Shown: piece by piece, positions 5,955 through 14,489 of the stretch
Layout: each line of letters begins with the position of its first letter
Position numbering within the stretch: position 1 is the stretch's first letter
Origin: Arenimonas maotaiensis
Lineage (GTDB): Bacteria > Pseudomonadota > Gammaproteobacteria > Xanthomonadales > Xanthomonadaceae
Reading direction: 5' to 3'
Assembly (NCBI RefSeq): GCF_014638745.1
Contig: NZ_BMFO01000006.1
Span: 1 to 35,132, forward strand
Length of the DNA stretch: 35,132 nt
Notes under the pieces: generated by a model
The model's database searches: none
Told to the model about the DNA's origin: nothing
The model's input: the letters and a program-made list of their open reading frames with translations, nothing else
Program-made: the position numbers and the translations under genes

Positions 5955-8900
5955 TCAGAAATTTTCCTCGCCTTTTTCGGCAAGGAGGCGCTGGAGGGGC
6001 TTTTCGCCCCAGAGCCAGAACATCAGCGGCGTGAGCACGGTATCGAGCAGCGTCGAGCTCACCAGACCGCCGAAGATGACCACGGCTACCGGGTGCAGCA
6101 CTTCCTTGCCGGGCGCATCCGCGGAAAGAAGCAGGGGTAACAGCGCGAAAGCTGCCACCAACGCCGTCATCAGCACCGGGGTCAGACGCTCGAGGGATCC
6201 GCGCATGATCATCTGGCGCCCGAAGGACTCGCCCTCGAAGGCGCACAGGTTGATGTAGTGGCTGATCTTGAGGATGCCGTTGCGGGTCGCGATGCCGGTA
6301 AGTGTGATGAAACCCACCAGCGCAGCCACGGACAACGGCTGCCCGGACACCCAGAGCGCGACTACGCTGCCAATCAGCGCCAACGGGATATTGCCCATGA
6401 TGATGAGCGAAAGCCTGGTCGAGCGGTAGCGGCTGTACAGCACCATGAAGATCATGGCGAGGGACGCGAGCGCCAGCAGCCCGATGAGGCGGGCGGCCTT
6501 CTCCTGGGCCTGGAACTGACCTTCCAGCGCCGTGAAGTATCCTTGTGGCAGGGGCTTGGCCGCTAGTACGGCACGAATGTCGGCGACCACCTGCGACATG
6601 TCGCGCCCGTCAGTGTTCGCCGACACCACGATGCGCCGGCGGGAGTTCTCCCGGGAAACCTGGTTGGGGCCATCGCCCTCCTCCACCACGGCGATCTTGG
6701 ACAGTGGCACGGACCCGTTCGGCGTCTCGACCAGCAGGTCCGCCAAAGCCTGCGGTCCACGCGCGCCGTCGGGCAACCGGACCAGTAGGTCGAATCGGCG
6801 GCTGCCCTCGATGACTTGGGTGATTTTCTCGCCCTCGATCATCTGCTCCAAGCTGCGCAGCAGCGCTCCGGGCGATACGCCGTAACGCGCCGCCTCTGCA
6901 TAATCGAGACGGATCTTAACCTGCGGGATGAGTACCTGCTTCTCGATCTGCAGGTCGGTGATGCCGGGGATGTTGGCCAGGCGATCCCGCAGGTCATTGG
7001 CGACCGTACGCAGCGTATCCAAGTCGTCGCCATAGACCTTCAAGGCGATTTGCGCGCGCACGCCGGAGAGTAGATGGTCGAGGCGGTGCGAAATCGGTTG
7101 CCCGACGCTTGACGTGGCCGGCAGCTGCTTGAGCCGGTCGCGGATGTCGGAGATGACCTCGTCACGACTCCGGTCCGAGGCTTTGAGGTCGACATCCATC
7201 TCAGTGTAATGCACCCCTTCGGCATGTTCATCCAGCTCGGCGCGGCCTGTGCGACGCCCCACCTGCGTGACCTCGGGAACCTCCATCACCAGCTCTTCGG
7301 CCAAGGTTCCGATCCGGTTTGATTCCGAAAGCGACGTGCCCGGATTGAGCACGACATTGACCGTGAGCGTACCCTCGTTGAACGGCGGCATGAACGATCG
7401 CGGAAATAGCGGGACGCTTGCCGCAACCAGCAGAACCGCGGCCAATGCGGCGCCGAGCAGGAGGCGGGCGCGCGGGAAGGACCATTCCAGAACATATGCC
7501 TGCCAGCGCTTGAGCAGGACCACCAGGCGGCTGTCGCCGGCATGCAGCCGCTGCATACGGGGCAGCAGGTAATAGCAAAGTACCGGAGTCAGGGTGACTG
7601 CGACGAACATGCTCGCCAGGATCGACACGACATAAGCGATGCCCAGCGGAGTGAACAGCCTGCCCTCGATACCCGGTAACGCAAAAAGCGGAACGAAAAC
7701 CAGGACGACGATCATCGTCGCGTAGACCACGCCGGTGCGCACCTCGCGCGACGCGGCCGCGATCACTGTCAAGGCCGGGAGTGGCGACGACCTCAGACGG
7801 TTCTCCTTGAGCCTGCGCAGCACGTTCTCAACATCGACCACCGCGTCGTCCACGAGCTCGCCAATGGCTATGGCCAAGCCGCCCAGCGTCATGGTGTTAA
7901 TCGACAGGCCGAGGAAGTGGAACGCCAGCCCCGCAGCCAGAATCGAGACCGGAATGGCGATCAGCGAAATGGCGGTGGTCCGGAAATTGACCAGGAACAG
8001 GAACAGCACGACGGCGACCATGATCGCGCCGTCGCGCAGCGCCTCCTCGACGTTGGATACCGATCTTTCGATGAAGTCAGCCTGCTTGAACAGGAAGGCC
8101 GGCTCCGCGATTCCCGCCGGCCGGGACTTGGCCAGTTCGGCGACGGCCTTCTCAACCTCGCGGGTGAGCGCGACGCTGTCGGCCGCTGGCTGCTTCTGGA
8201 CCGACAGGATGACCGCCGACTTGCCCAGATAGCTGCCGTCGCCGCGCTTGACCGCCGGCACCACCTTGACCTCCGCGACCTGCCTCAGCAGCACCGTCCG
8301 GCCGTCGGCCGCGCTGACCACCAGGTCGCGAAGATCCTCGATGCGGCTTGTGCGCCCGACCGCGCGGATCACAAATTCGCGACCCTGCGCTTCGAGGAAT
8401 CCGCCGCTGGTATTGGCTCCGAAATCCCGTAATGCATCGAGCACAGTGTCGCGGTCGACGCCCAGGTCCTGCATCCGGGAAGGATCCGGCTCGACGCGAT
8501 ATTGGCGGACTTCGCCGCCAATCGGAATCACTTGCGCCACACCGGGGATGGTCAGCAACCGAGGCCGCATCACCCAATCGGCGTACTCGCGCGCCGCCAT
8601 CGGGCCCGTCGCGGCAGCGTCGGCCGTATCGCCCGAGCGGTCGTCCACCGGCAAAGCAATGAGCAAAATCTCGCCCATGATTGAGGATATCGGCCCCATT
8701 TGGGGAACCACGCCGGACGGCAGCTGGTCCTGCACCAAGTTCAAGCGTTCGGCGACTTGCTGACGGTTGCGGTAGACGTCCGAACCCCAGTCGAATTCGA
8801 TGTAGACAATCGACAGGCCGACGCCCGATACCGAACGCACGCGGCTGACTCCGGGCATCCCGTTCATGCCCGACTCGATCGGGAACGTGACCAGCTGCTC

Positions 8901-9083
8901 GACTTCCTCCGGCGCCATGCCACCGGCCTCGGTCAACAGGGTCACGGTCGGCTTGTTTAGGTCGGGAAACACGTCGACCGGCATGCCGCGCAGGGTGAAG
9001 GCACCATAGACCATCAGCAGCAGCGACACCCCAAGCACCAGCAGACGCTGCCTCAGGCTGGCTTGGATGAAGTAATCAAACAT
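5955..9083 (-). CDS. Heavy-metal efflux RND pump, CusA/CzcA family
   Basis: This 1042-residue inner-membrane protein is the proton-driven pump of a tripartite metal exporter. It shows the RND layout: a first helix near 14-32, a large periplasmic loop with VFPDLNKPTVTLLTEAGG, helices 2-6 from about 350, a second loop, and six final helices. The conserved helix-4 segment is AIGELVDDAVVDVEN (406-420). It keeps the two aspartates used for proton relay but differs from the CusA and CzcA versions, so the substrate cannot be read directly. GGAG precedes the ATG eight bases away. The neighbouring membrane-fusion and outer-membrane genes complete the pump. Copper/silver or divalent metal are both possible; the nearby Cu-type ATPase favours copper. 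Confidence 0.93.
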   Translation of the reverse strand: MFDYFIQASLRQRLLVLGVSLLLMVYGAFTLRGMPVDVFPDLNKPTVTLLTEAGGMAPEEVEQLVTFPIESGMNGMPGVSRVRSVSGVGLSIVYIEFDWGSDVYRNRQQVAERLNLVQDQLPSGVVPQMGPISSIMGEILLIALPVDDRSGDTADAAATGPMAAREYADWVMRPRLLTIPGVAQVIPIGGEVRQYRVEPDPSRMQDLGVDRDTVLDALRDFGANTSGGFLEAQGREFVIRAVGRTSRIEDLRDLVVSAADGRTVLLRQVAEVKVVPAVKRGDGSYLGKSAVILSVQKQPAADSVALTREVEKAVAELAKSRPAGIAEPAFLFKQADFIERSVSNVEEALRDGAIMVAVVLFLFLVNFRTTAISLIAIPVSILAAGLAFHFLGLSINTMTLGGLAIAIGELVDDAVVDVENVLRRLKENRLRSSPLPALTVIAAASREVRTGVVYATMIVVLVFVPLFALPGIEGRLFTPLGIAYVVSILASMFVAVTLTPVLCYYLLPRMQRLHAGDSRLVVLLKRWQAYVLEWSFPRARLLLGAALAAVLLVAASVPLFPRSFMPPFNEGTLTVNVVLNPGTSLSESNRIGTLAEELVMEVPEVTQVGRRTGRAELDEHAEGVHYTEMDVDLKASDRSRDEVISDIRDRLKQLPATSSVGQPISHRLDHLLSGVRAQIALKVYGDDLDTLRTVANDLRDRLANIPGITDLQIEKQVLIPQVKIRLDYAEAARYGVSPGALLRSLEQMIEGEKITQVIEGSRRFDLLVRLPDGARGPQALADLLVETPNGSVPLSKIAVVEEGDGPNQVSRENSRRRIVVSANTDGRDMSQVVADIRAVLAAKPLPQGYFTALEGQFQAQEKAARLIGLLALASLAMIFMVLYSRYRSTRLSLIIMGNIPLALIGSVVALWVSGQPLSVAALVGFITLTGIATRNGILKISHYINLCAFEGESFGRQMIMRGSLERLTPVLMTALVAAFALLPLLLSADAPGKEVLHPVAVVIFGGLVSSTLLDTVLTPLMFWLWGEKPLQRLLAEKGEENF

Positions 9084-9157
9084 AATCGATGCTCCGCGCG
9101 CAGGCGGGCGGTGCGAGGGGCGATGGCATGCGCGGGTTGCCTTGCGGGATTTCCATC

Positions 9158-10300
9158 TCAGCGCACCTGGGAAAGCAGACTGGAGCCGTCGGTGACAACG
9201 CGGTCGCCGTCATGCAAGCCATCGACCACGGCGGCGTTTGCGGCGTCCAAAGGCCGGATTCGCACGCTGCGGGCGACGAAGCGCTCAGGTTCAGCATGCA
9301 CCCACACGGCGGTTTCCCCGCTGGACAGGCGGGTGAATGCGCGCAAGGGCACGGCCGCGCCTCGGATTCCGCGCTGGGTGCGCACTACGACCTTAACCGG
9401 TTGGCCGACGGCCAACGCAGCGTCGGATCGGGTGATACGGAACAGCAACGGCAACGCCTGGTCGCGGAGCTGCAGACCGCCACCGATGAAACGCAAGGTC
9501 AATGTGCCGCCCCCTGCCTGTGCGGTGGCGGAGCGGATGGCGTCCGCCATGGAGGGGTCATAGGACAGGGCCTCGACAGCGAGGCGGGCCGGATCGATGA
9601 TGTCGAAAAGCACCTCTCGCCCGTCGACAATATGTCCGGCCGCGAGAAGCCTTGCCGTGCTTAGCACGCCGGCAGCAGGCGCGCGCAAGGGCAACGCGCC
9701 GTCCACGCTGGCGGCGATGACGCCGCGGCGGCGGCGTAAGGCATCGCGCTCGATCCGGGCGGCGTCGATCTCCTTTTGCGGCACCGAACCGGCGAGCTGT
9801 AGATAGCGTTCGACCCTGCGCTCGGCAATGGCCAACTGCGCATCCAATTCCGCGATCTGCGACCGCTGGTTGCCCAATTCGATGGCGCTGGCCACCGGTC
9901 TGATATAGGCCAGTATCTCGCCCTTGACCACGCGGCGGCCACCGACCGGCATGCCTTTCGGACCCGGATGGATGCTTCCGGCGAACGGCGCCTGCACGCG
10001 CCCGCCGGTTTCCGGATCGGCCACGACCGTGCCGTTCAGCTCTTCGCCGGCCGCTAACAGGGCGTTTTCCGCCGGCACGGTGCGGATGCCAAGCCGTCGT
10101 TGGACAGACTTGGGCACGAACAGACTGCCGTCGGCCAGGCGCCGCGGCGCCTCTTGCCCGATCCCGATGGCGGCGGAAACCGGCTTGTCGGTGGCCTCGT
10201 GCGTCGGCTCTGAATGATCCTCGTCGCCGTGCGCAAGGACTTTCACGGCACCGGCGCCGATAAGCAGTAGCACGACCAGCGCCTGATATTTCCTGTTCAT
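9158..10300 (-). CDS. RND efflux periplasmic adaptor (membrane fusion protein), CusB/CzcB family
   Basis: The start at 10300 overlaps the upstream stop as TAATG, giving 380 residues. A signal or anchor segment (KYQALVVLLLIGAGAVKVLA) leads to a His/Glu-rich stretch, HGDEDHSEPTHEAT, likely to bind metal in the periplasm. Then come the lipoyl-like halves (VQAPFAGSIHPGPKG and LRAPAAGVLSTARLL) on either side of a coiled-coil hairpin with AELDAQLAIAERRVERYLQL, and a beta-barrel and membrane-proximal domain ending GLHDGDRVVTDGSSLL. It would link the inner-membrane pump to the outer-membrane channel. Upstream frame to 10381 is shadow of the preceding gene. Confidence 0.9.
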   Translation of the reverse strand: MNRKYQALVVLLLIGAGAVKVLAHGDEDHSEPTHEATDKPVSAAIGIGQEAPRRLADGSLFVPKSVQRRLGIRTVPAENALLAAGEELNGTVVADPETGGRVQAPFAGSIHPGPKGMPVGGRRVVKGEILAYIRPVASAIELGNQRSQIAELDAQLAIAERRVERYLQLAGSVPQKEIDAARIERDALRRRRGVIAASVDGALPLRAPAAGVLSTARLLAAGHIVDGREVLFDIIDPARLAVEALSYDPSMADAIRSATAQAGGGTLTLRFIGGGLQLRDQALPLLFRITRSDAALAVGQPVKVVVRTQRGIRGAAVPLRAFTRLSSGETAVWVHAEPERFVARSVRIRPLDAANAAVVDGLHDGDRVVTDGSSLLSQVR

Positions 10301-10875
10301 TATCGCGTTCCCCTCATCTGCTGGCGCCGGCGCACTAAAAAGGCCAGAGCCGCAAAAACGGCCGCGACCGCCGCGGCCCACAATACGTATTCATACCAAT
10401 GAATTCCGTGCGCGCCCTGCGTAGAAGTCGTGGCCGGCATGCGAAGGCTCGTGGAGAGCAGGTCGCCGGTTTCGGTCGTCTCGACCGATACCGTCAGCGC
10501 CAGCTCCGATCCAGGCGGTAATCCGGCCAAGACCGGCGACTCCACCGCATAGACTCCGGGACTCACTTCCTTGGCGGCTTGTGTAGTGCCGTTGAACTCG
10601 ATTTCCAGGGTCGCGCCCTGCACGGGCTCATTGGTCAGGAAGCGGTCAAGCGTCGCCAGGAGACGCAGAGGCTGGCGGCCGACATCCAAGACCACGACCA
10701 GCTCGAAATCCTCGCTTTGGGCGTAAGCCCTCGGCGCGAAGGCCTCAAGCGGCAGAGGCGCCGAGACCTCCTCGGCATGGTCCTCGCCGGCATGGGCGCC
10801 AACCGGCGCGCTGAGGGAAAGTCCCGCCGCCAACAGGAAAGACAAGGCGAACACACGGCAATTCTGGACTGTCAC
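10300..10875 (-). CDS. Periplasmic protein with C-terminal membrane anchor, RND operon accessory
   Basis: A 191-residue protein starting at GTG 10875, whose start overlaps the upstream stop (GTGA). A signal peptide (FALSFLLAAGLSLSAPVGAHA) precedes GEDHAEE, an acidic-histidine patch. The central part is beta-rich and looks like a single immunoglobulin-like domain (ATLEIEFNGTTQAAKEVSPG, then VYAVESPVLAGLPPGSELAL). A single hydrophobic helix (YVLWAAAVAAVFAALAFLV) and a basic tail (RRRQQMRGTR) anchor it to the inner membrane. It sits between the outer-membrane factor and adaptor genes, with overlaps on both sides, so it is almost surely co-expressed. I take it as an accessory to the pump; no named family is recognised. 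Confidence 0.75.
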   Translation of the reverse strand: MTVQNCRVFALSFLLAAGLSLSAPVGAHAGEDHAEEVSAPLPLEAFAPRAYAQSEDFELVVVLDVGRQPLRLLATLDRFLTNEPVQGATLEIEFNGTTQAAKEVSPGVYAVESPVLAGLPPGSELALTVSVETTETGDLLSTSLRMPATTSTQGAHGIHWYEYVLWAAAVAAVFAALAFLVRRRQQMRGTR

Positions 10876-12074
10876 GGCAGGATTCCCTTTGATTGGTTGA
10901 GTCGAGCGCGGGCTGCGTTTAGGGCGTTTTCGGCGCGCACCAAATCAAGCCGCGCTTCAGAAGCCGAGGCCCTGATCCGGATGAATTCGGCGAGGTCCAG
11001 TTCGCCCAGCGAGAACGCCTTCTCCTGCAAGGCCAGCCGCTCACTTGCCAGAGCTGCGCGGGTCACGGCGGCCGTAAGAGCCGCCTCGGCACCTGCCAAC
11101 GCCCTGAAGGCCTCGTTCCGCCCGCTCTCGACCTCGACCGTCGCTTGAAGCAACTCGGCCTCGGCCTGGATCAGGCGTGTATTCGCCTCGGCGAGCCTCG
11201 GCGCGTTGCGGACGTCGGCGCCGAAGGGCACGCGCACACCCAGCTTGACCGAATCACGGCTCGGCGCCACGAAATCCTCGCGGGCGCGGATCAGGGCCAA
11301 GGTCAGCTCGGGCGGATCACGCCGGTCTTCGATGCTCACCTGCAACCTCGCCCGGGCCATTTCCACCGCGGCCCTGGCCAGCACGAGACGCGGATGATCG
11401 TCCACTTCTGCGGTGGACACAGACTCCTTAATCTCCGCCGGCAAGCCGTCTAGGCCGGTCAGACGGCGAAGGCTTTCGAGCGCACGCAGTTCAGCCAATC
11501 GCGCGTCTTGCAACTCCTGCTCGGCGAGCAAGGCCTGCTCCCTGCTCAGCAGCAGGTCGGTCCGTGCCAGCTCGCCCGCCGAATAACGCCGTGCAACATC
11601 TGCTTCGAGCTGCCTTGCGGCTTGAAGCCGCTCGCGGGCGATCTCCGCCGTGGCTTGGGTGGTGGCGAGCTCCCAGACGCTGTCGCGCAGCTGGCCGGCA
11701 AGGATCAAGCGCTCAGCGACCAATCCGGCCTGGGCGTGGACGCGGTCGTTGCGGGCGAATTCCGAGCCGGCACGACGCTGGCCCGGGAGCCATAATGGCA
11801 ACGCCAATTCCAGCTCGCGTTCGCGCGAGCCTAAGCCATTGTCGAAGCGATCGTTGGTCTCGCTCAGTCCAAGGCTCGGCGGTGCGGCGAACCAGCTCTC
11901 GGCCACTTCGCGGCTGGCCTCGGCCCCGGCCATCCGGGATTCGGCGACCCTGGCCTGTACGGCACGCGTCCAGGCCTTATCCAAGGCCTGTCCGAGCGTC
12001 GTTCCCGCCCAGACCGGCAGGCAGCCCATTAACATAACCATGGCCGCTGCGCCACGGATTATCGTAGCGCGCAT
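10872..12074 (-). CDS. Outer-membrane factor of metal RND pump, TolC/CusC/CzcC family
   Basis: I choose the ATG at 12074 (400 residues) since it gives a clean signal peptide (IIRGAAAMVMLMGCLPVWAG). The longer frame starts at TTG 12122 and adds 16 residues. The mature protein has two repeats of the outer-membrane-efflux type. The first runs from TLGQALDKAW through SLGLSETNDRFDNGLGSRERELELALPLWLPG, split here across several helices. The second includes SVKLGVRVPFGADVRNAPRL. Long helical stretches in between build the periplasmic channel. It is first in the leftward operon and lies opposite the divergent regulator pair, so it should be induced by the two-component system. Confidence 0.88.
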   Translation of the reverse strand: MRATIIRGAAAMVMLMGCLPVWAGTTLGQALDKAWTRAVQARVAESRMAGAEASREVAESWFAAPPSLGLSETNDRFDNGLGSRERELELALPLWLPGQRRAGSEFARNDRVHAQAGLVAERLILAGQLRDSVWELATTQATAEIARERLQAARQLEADVARRYSAGELARTDLLLSREQALLAEQELQDARLAELRALESLRRLTGLDGLPAEIKESVSTAEVDDHPRLVLARAAVEMARARLQVSIEDRRDPPELTLALIRAREDFVAPSRDSVKLGVRVPFGADVRNAPRLAEANTRLIQAEAELLQATVEVESGRNEAFRALAGAEAALTAAVTRAALASERLALQEKAFSLGELDLAEFIRIRASASEARLDLVRAENALNAARARLNQSKGILP

Positions 12075-12267
12075 GCCGCTGATCTTCCAGAGATTGCCGA
12101 TGCACGCATGAATGGACTCCAAAACGGATAAAGAATTGTATTAGCAATTATGCCCGGGCCAGGCTGACGGCTATCCGACATGCGGATTACATTTTTGTTA
12201 TCTTGGCGAGGTAGCCTACGGGAACGGGCAAACTATCCCTACAAGGTCAAACAACGAGGCGTCGTCA
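12075..12267. promoter_or_regulatory. Divergent promoter region of the metal efflux operon and its two-component system
   Basis: This 193-base gap serves both transcripts. An interrupted palindrome AATTG-6-CAATT (12134-12149) is the clearest candidate binding site for the response regulator. A second AT-rich stretch at about 12186-12205 (ATTACATTTTTGTTATCTT) may belong to the rightward promoter. Boxes for the regulator known from E. coli CusR are not seen exactly, so the sites are tentative. Confidence 0.45.
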
Positions 12268-12951
12268 GTGAAAATTCTCATCATCGAGGACGAACCCAAG
12301 ACCGGCGAATACCTCCGGCAGGGCCTAACCGAGGCCGGCTTCGTGACCGATTTGGCGCGCAATGGCGCTGATGGCCTGCATCTTGCTCTTAACGGCGCGT
12401 TCGACCTGGTGGTGCTTGACGTTATGCTGCCGGAAATCGACGGCTGGGAGGTGCTGCATTCACTACGCAGCCGTGGGCTCGGGATGCCGGTGCTGTTCTT
12501 GACAGCACGCGACCAGGTCGAAGATCGCATTAGGGGGCTCGAGCTCGGCGCCGACGACTATCTGGTCAAGCCGTTTTCGTTCGCCGAACTGCTGGCGCGC
12601 GTCCGGAACATCCTGCGCAGGGGGCGGACAGGACCGGAATCCACTACCTTGCGGGTTGCAGATCTGGAGCTGGATCTCCTTCGCAGGCGCGTGTCGCGGG
12701 CGGGCAGGCGCATCGACCTGACCGCTAAAGAGTTCGCCCTTCTGGAGTTGCTGATGCGGCGCCAAGGCGAGGTGCTTCCCCGCTCCCTGATCGCCTCGCA
12801 GGTGTGGGACATGAACTTCGACAGCGACACCAACGTGATCGAAGTGGCCATACGCCGGTTGCGCGGCAAAATCGACGATGGGCAGGACCTGAAGCTGATA
12901 CAGACGGTACGAGGCATGGGTTACGTGCTCGAAGACAGTGGAGCCCGCTGA
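12268..12951 (+). CDS. Heavy-metal response regulator, CusR/CopR type (OmpR family)
   Basis: The 227-residue protein begins with GTG at 12268, with GAGG eight bases upstream. The receiver domain spans about 1-115 and includes the acidic pair IIEDE, phosphorylatable D51 in [14 protein letters not shown], and the lysine of [16 protein letters not shown]. The C-terminal winged helix (about 128-225) includes [23 protein letters not shown], here given in parts, and [18 protein letters not shown], typical of the OmpR class. Its closest class by sequence pattern is CusR/CopR/CzcR. It is followed after one base by a sensor kinase gene and is divergent from the efflux operon. It would bind the shared intergenic region. 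Confidence 0.92.
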   Translation: MKILIIEDEPKTGEYLRQGLTEAGFVTDLARNGADGLHLALNGAFDLVVLDVMLPEIDGWEVLHSLRSRGLGMPVLFLTARDQVEDRIRGLELGADDYLVKPFSFAELLARVRNILRRGRTGPESTTLRVADLELDLLRRRVSRAGRRIDLTAKEFALLELLMRRQGEVLPRSLIASQVWDMNFDSDTNVIEVAIRRLRGKIDDGQDLKLIQTVRGMGYVLEDSGAR

Positions 12952-12952
12952 G

Positions 12953-14329
12953 ATGCCGGGACGGCTTCCGCTGACCGCCCGTCTGGGCCTGTTCTTCACC
13001 GCCGTGGCGGTACTGGTGGTGCTCGGTCTCGGCTGGCTGTTCATCACGGCCGCCGATAGGCATTTCGCAGAGCTGGACCACGCTGCGCTGCAGGATAAGA
13101 AGCACCTTATCGAAGATCTGCTGTCCACAGCAGGATCGGTCGATGCAACCCGCCGACGCTTGGAAGACGCGCTAGGCCACCATCATGGACTGACCGTGTC
13201 GATTCTGACGCCCGACGGCGCTCCCCTGTTCCGCTCCAAGGGGTTTCCGGACCGGAACAGCATCAGAGACGCGGCGGGCCACGGCCACGCTGAACGTCCC
13301 GATAGCAGGTTGCGCGTAATGCGCTTCACGGCCGCCGCCGGCTACGCGCCGGATGCCGAACTGAACATCACGCTCGCCATGGATACGTCGCACCACGTGC
13401 AGTTCATCACCGAGCTGCGGCATAGTCTGTCCCTGTACGCAGTCGCCGCCACCCTGCTCAGCGGAATGCTCGGCCTTTTGGCGGCGCACCAGGGCCTTGC
13501 TCCGCTACGCGCCATGAAGGCGCGCGCCGCCGCGGTCAGCGGACAAAGGCTGGACGAGCGCATGCCGGTCGAGTCAGTACCGGTCGAAATGGCCGATCTG
13601 GCCGATGAGCTCAATCGGATGCTCGACCGACTGCAGCGGGATTTCCGGAAACTCCAGGACTTCTCGTCCGACCTAGCGCATGAGTTGCGGACGCCGATCG
13701 CAAACCTGCTAACCCAGACCCAGGTTACCCTTTCGGCCGAACGCGACACTTCGGACTACCGCGAGGTCCTGGCATCCAACGTCGAGGAGCTGCAGCGCCT
13801 TGCCCGGATGGTGTCTGACATGCTGTTCCTTGCAAAGACCGAACACGGCGTCGAACTTCCCAGCAAAGAACGGTTCTGGGCCATGCCGGAGGTGCTGGCA
13901 CTGTTCGATTTCTACGACGTGGTGGCCGAGGAGAAACGAATCGCGCTGGTCGCATCAGGCGATGGCGAAATCGACGGAGACCGCCTGATGTTCCGGCGCG
14001 CGGTAAGCAATCTGATGTCAAACGCCTTGCGGCACACGCCCGATGGCGGACGGGTTTCGGTCCAAGTCACGGCATCGCCGGATTCTACGGAGATCGTGGT
14101 CGAAAACACCGGACAGGGAGTCGACCCCAAGGTTCTGCCCCGTCTGTTCGATCGGTTTTTCCGCGCCGATCCGTCCCGGGCACACGCCGAAGCGGATGGC
14201 TCCGGACTCGGGCTATCCATCACCAAAGCCATCGTCGAGAGCCATGGCGGCAGTGTGACCGTTGAGTCTGACAATGGAAAAACGCTGTTCCTTATGTCCT
14301 TTCCAATGCTGGACAAAAGCCGCCCTTAG
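12953..14329 (+). CDS. Heavy-metal sensor histidine kinase, CusS/CzcS type
   Basis: The ATG at 12953 (458 residues) has GGAG nine bases upstream and lies one base after the regulator stop. A first transmembrane helix (about 12-33) and a second one (about 158-178) bracket a periplasmic sensor domain. That domain holds several histidines (GHHHG and HGHAERPDS) suited to metal sensing. A HAMP segment follows (about 180-235), then the H-box DLAHELRTPIANLL with H243, the N-box SNALRHTP, and the ATP lid GSGLGLSITKAI. It should phosphorylate the adjacent regulator when periplasmic copper or silver rises. The metal specificity is not fixed by the sequence. Confidence 0.92.
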   Translation: MPGRLPLTARLGLFFTAVAVLVVLGLGWLFITAADRHFAELDHAALQDKKHLIEDLLSTAGSVDATRRRLEDALGHHHGLTVSILTPDGAPLFRSKGFPDRNSIRDAAGHGHAERPDSRLRVMRFTAAAGYAPDAELNITLAMDTSHHVQFITELRHSLSLYAVAATLLSGMLGLLAAHQGLAPLRAMKARAAAVSGQRLDERMPVESVPVEMADLADELNRMLDRLQRDFRKLQDFSSDLAHELRTPIANLLTQTQVTLSAERDTSDYREVLASNVEELQRLARMVSDMLFLAKTEHGVELPSKERFWAMPEVLALFDFYDVVAEEKRIALVASGDGEIDGDRLMFRRAVSNLMSNALRHTPDGGRVSVQVTASPDSTEIVVENTGQGVDPKVLPRLFDRFFRADPSRAHAEADGSGLGLSITKAIVESHGGSVTVESDNGKTLFLMSFPMLDKSRP

Positions 14330-14361
14330 TGGTGACGACAAACCCTGCAGCAGCGAGCACA

Positions 14362-14385
14362 TGGGGGCATATTTGGGGGCATATT
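14362..14385. repeat. Tandem 12-bp repeat, likely island-end integrase or excisionase site
   Basis: TGGGGGCATATT occurs twice without a gap (14362-14373 and 14374-14385). On the minus strand this reads AATATGCCCCCA twice, a pattern I associate with DNA beside P4-type integrase genes. It lies 33 bases after the sensor kinase and just before what looks like core chromosome. No integrase is present here. Confidence 0.45.
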
Positions 14386-14461
14386 TTGATTAAAATTCAA
14401 AGAGTATGCACATTTATAGTGTTTCAGAGCTTTGTTTGATAGCACCCATAGCCACCAGACG

Positions 14462-14487
14462 AAAAACCCGCCTTCCGGCGGGTTTTT
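14462..14487. terminator. Bidirectional rho-independent terminator
   Basis: AAAAACCCGCC (14462-14472) pairs perfectly with GGCGGGTTTTT (14477-14487) around TTCC. It has T runs on both strands and sits between the convergent kinase and DUF3016 genes, serving both. Confidence 0.88.
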
Positions 14488-14489
14488 TG

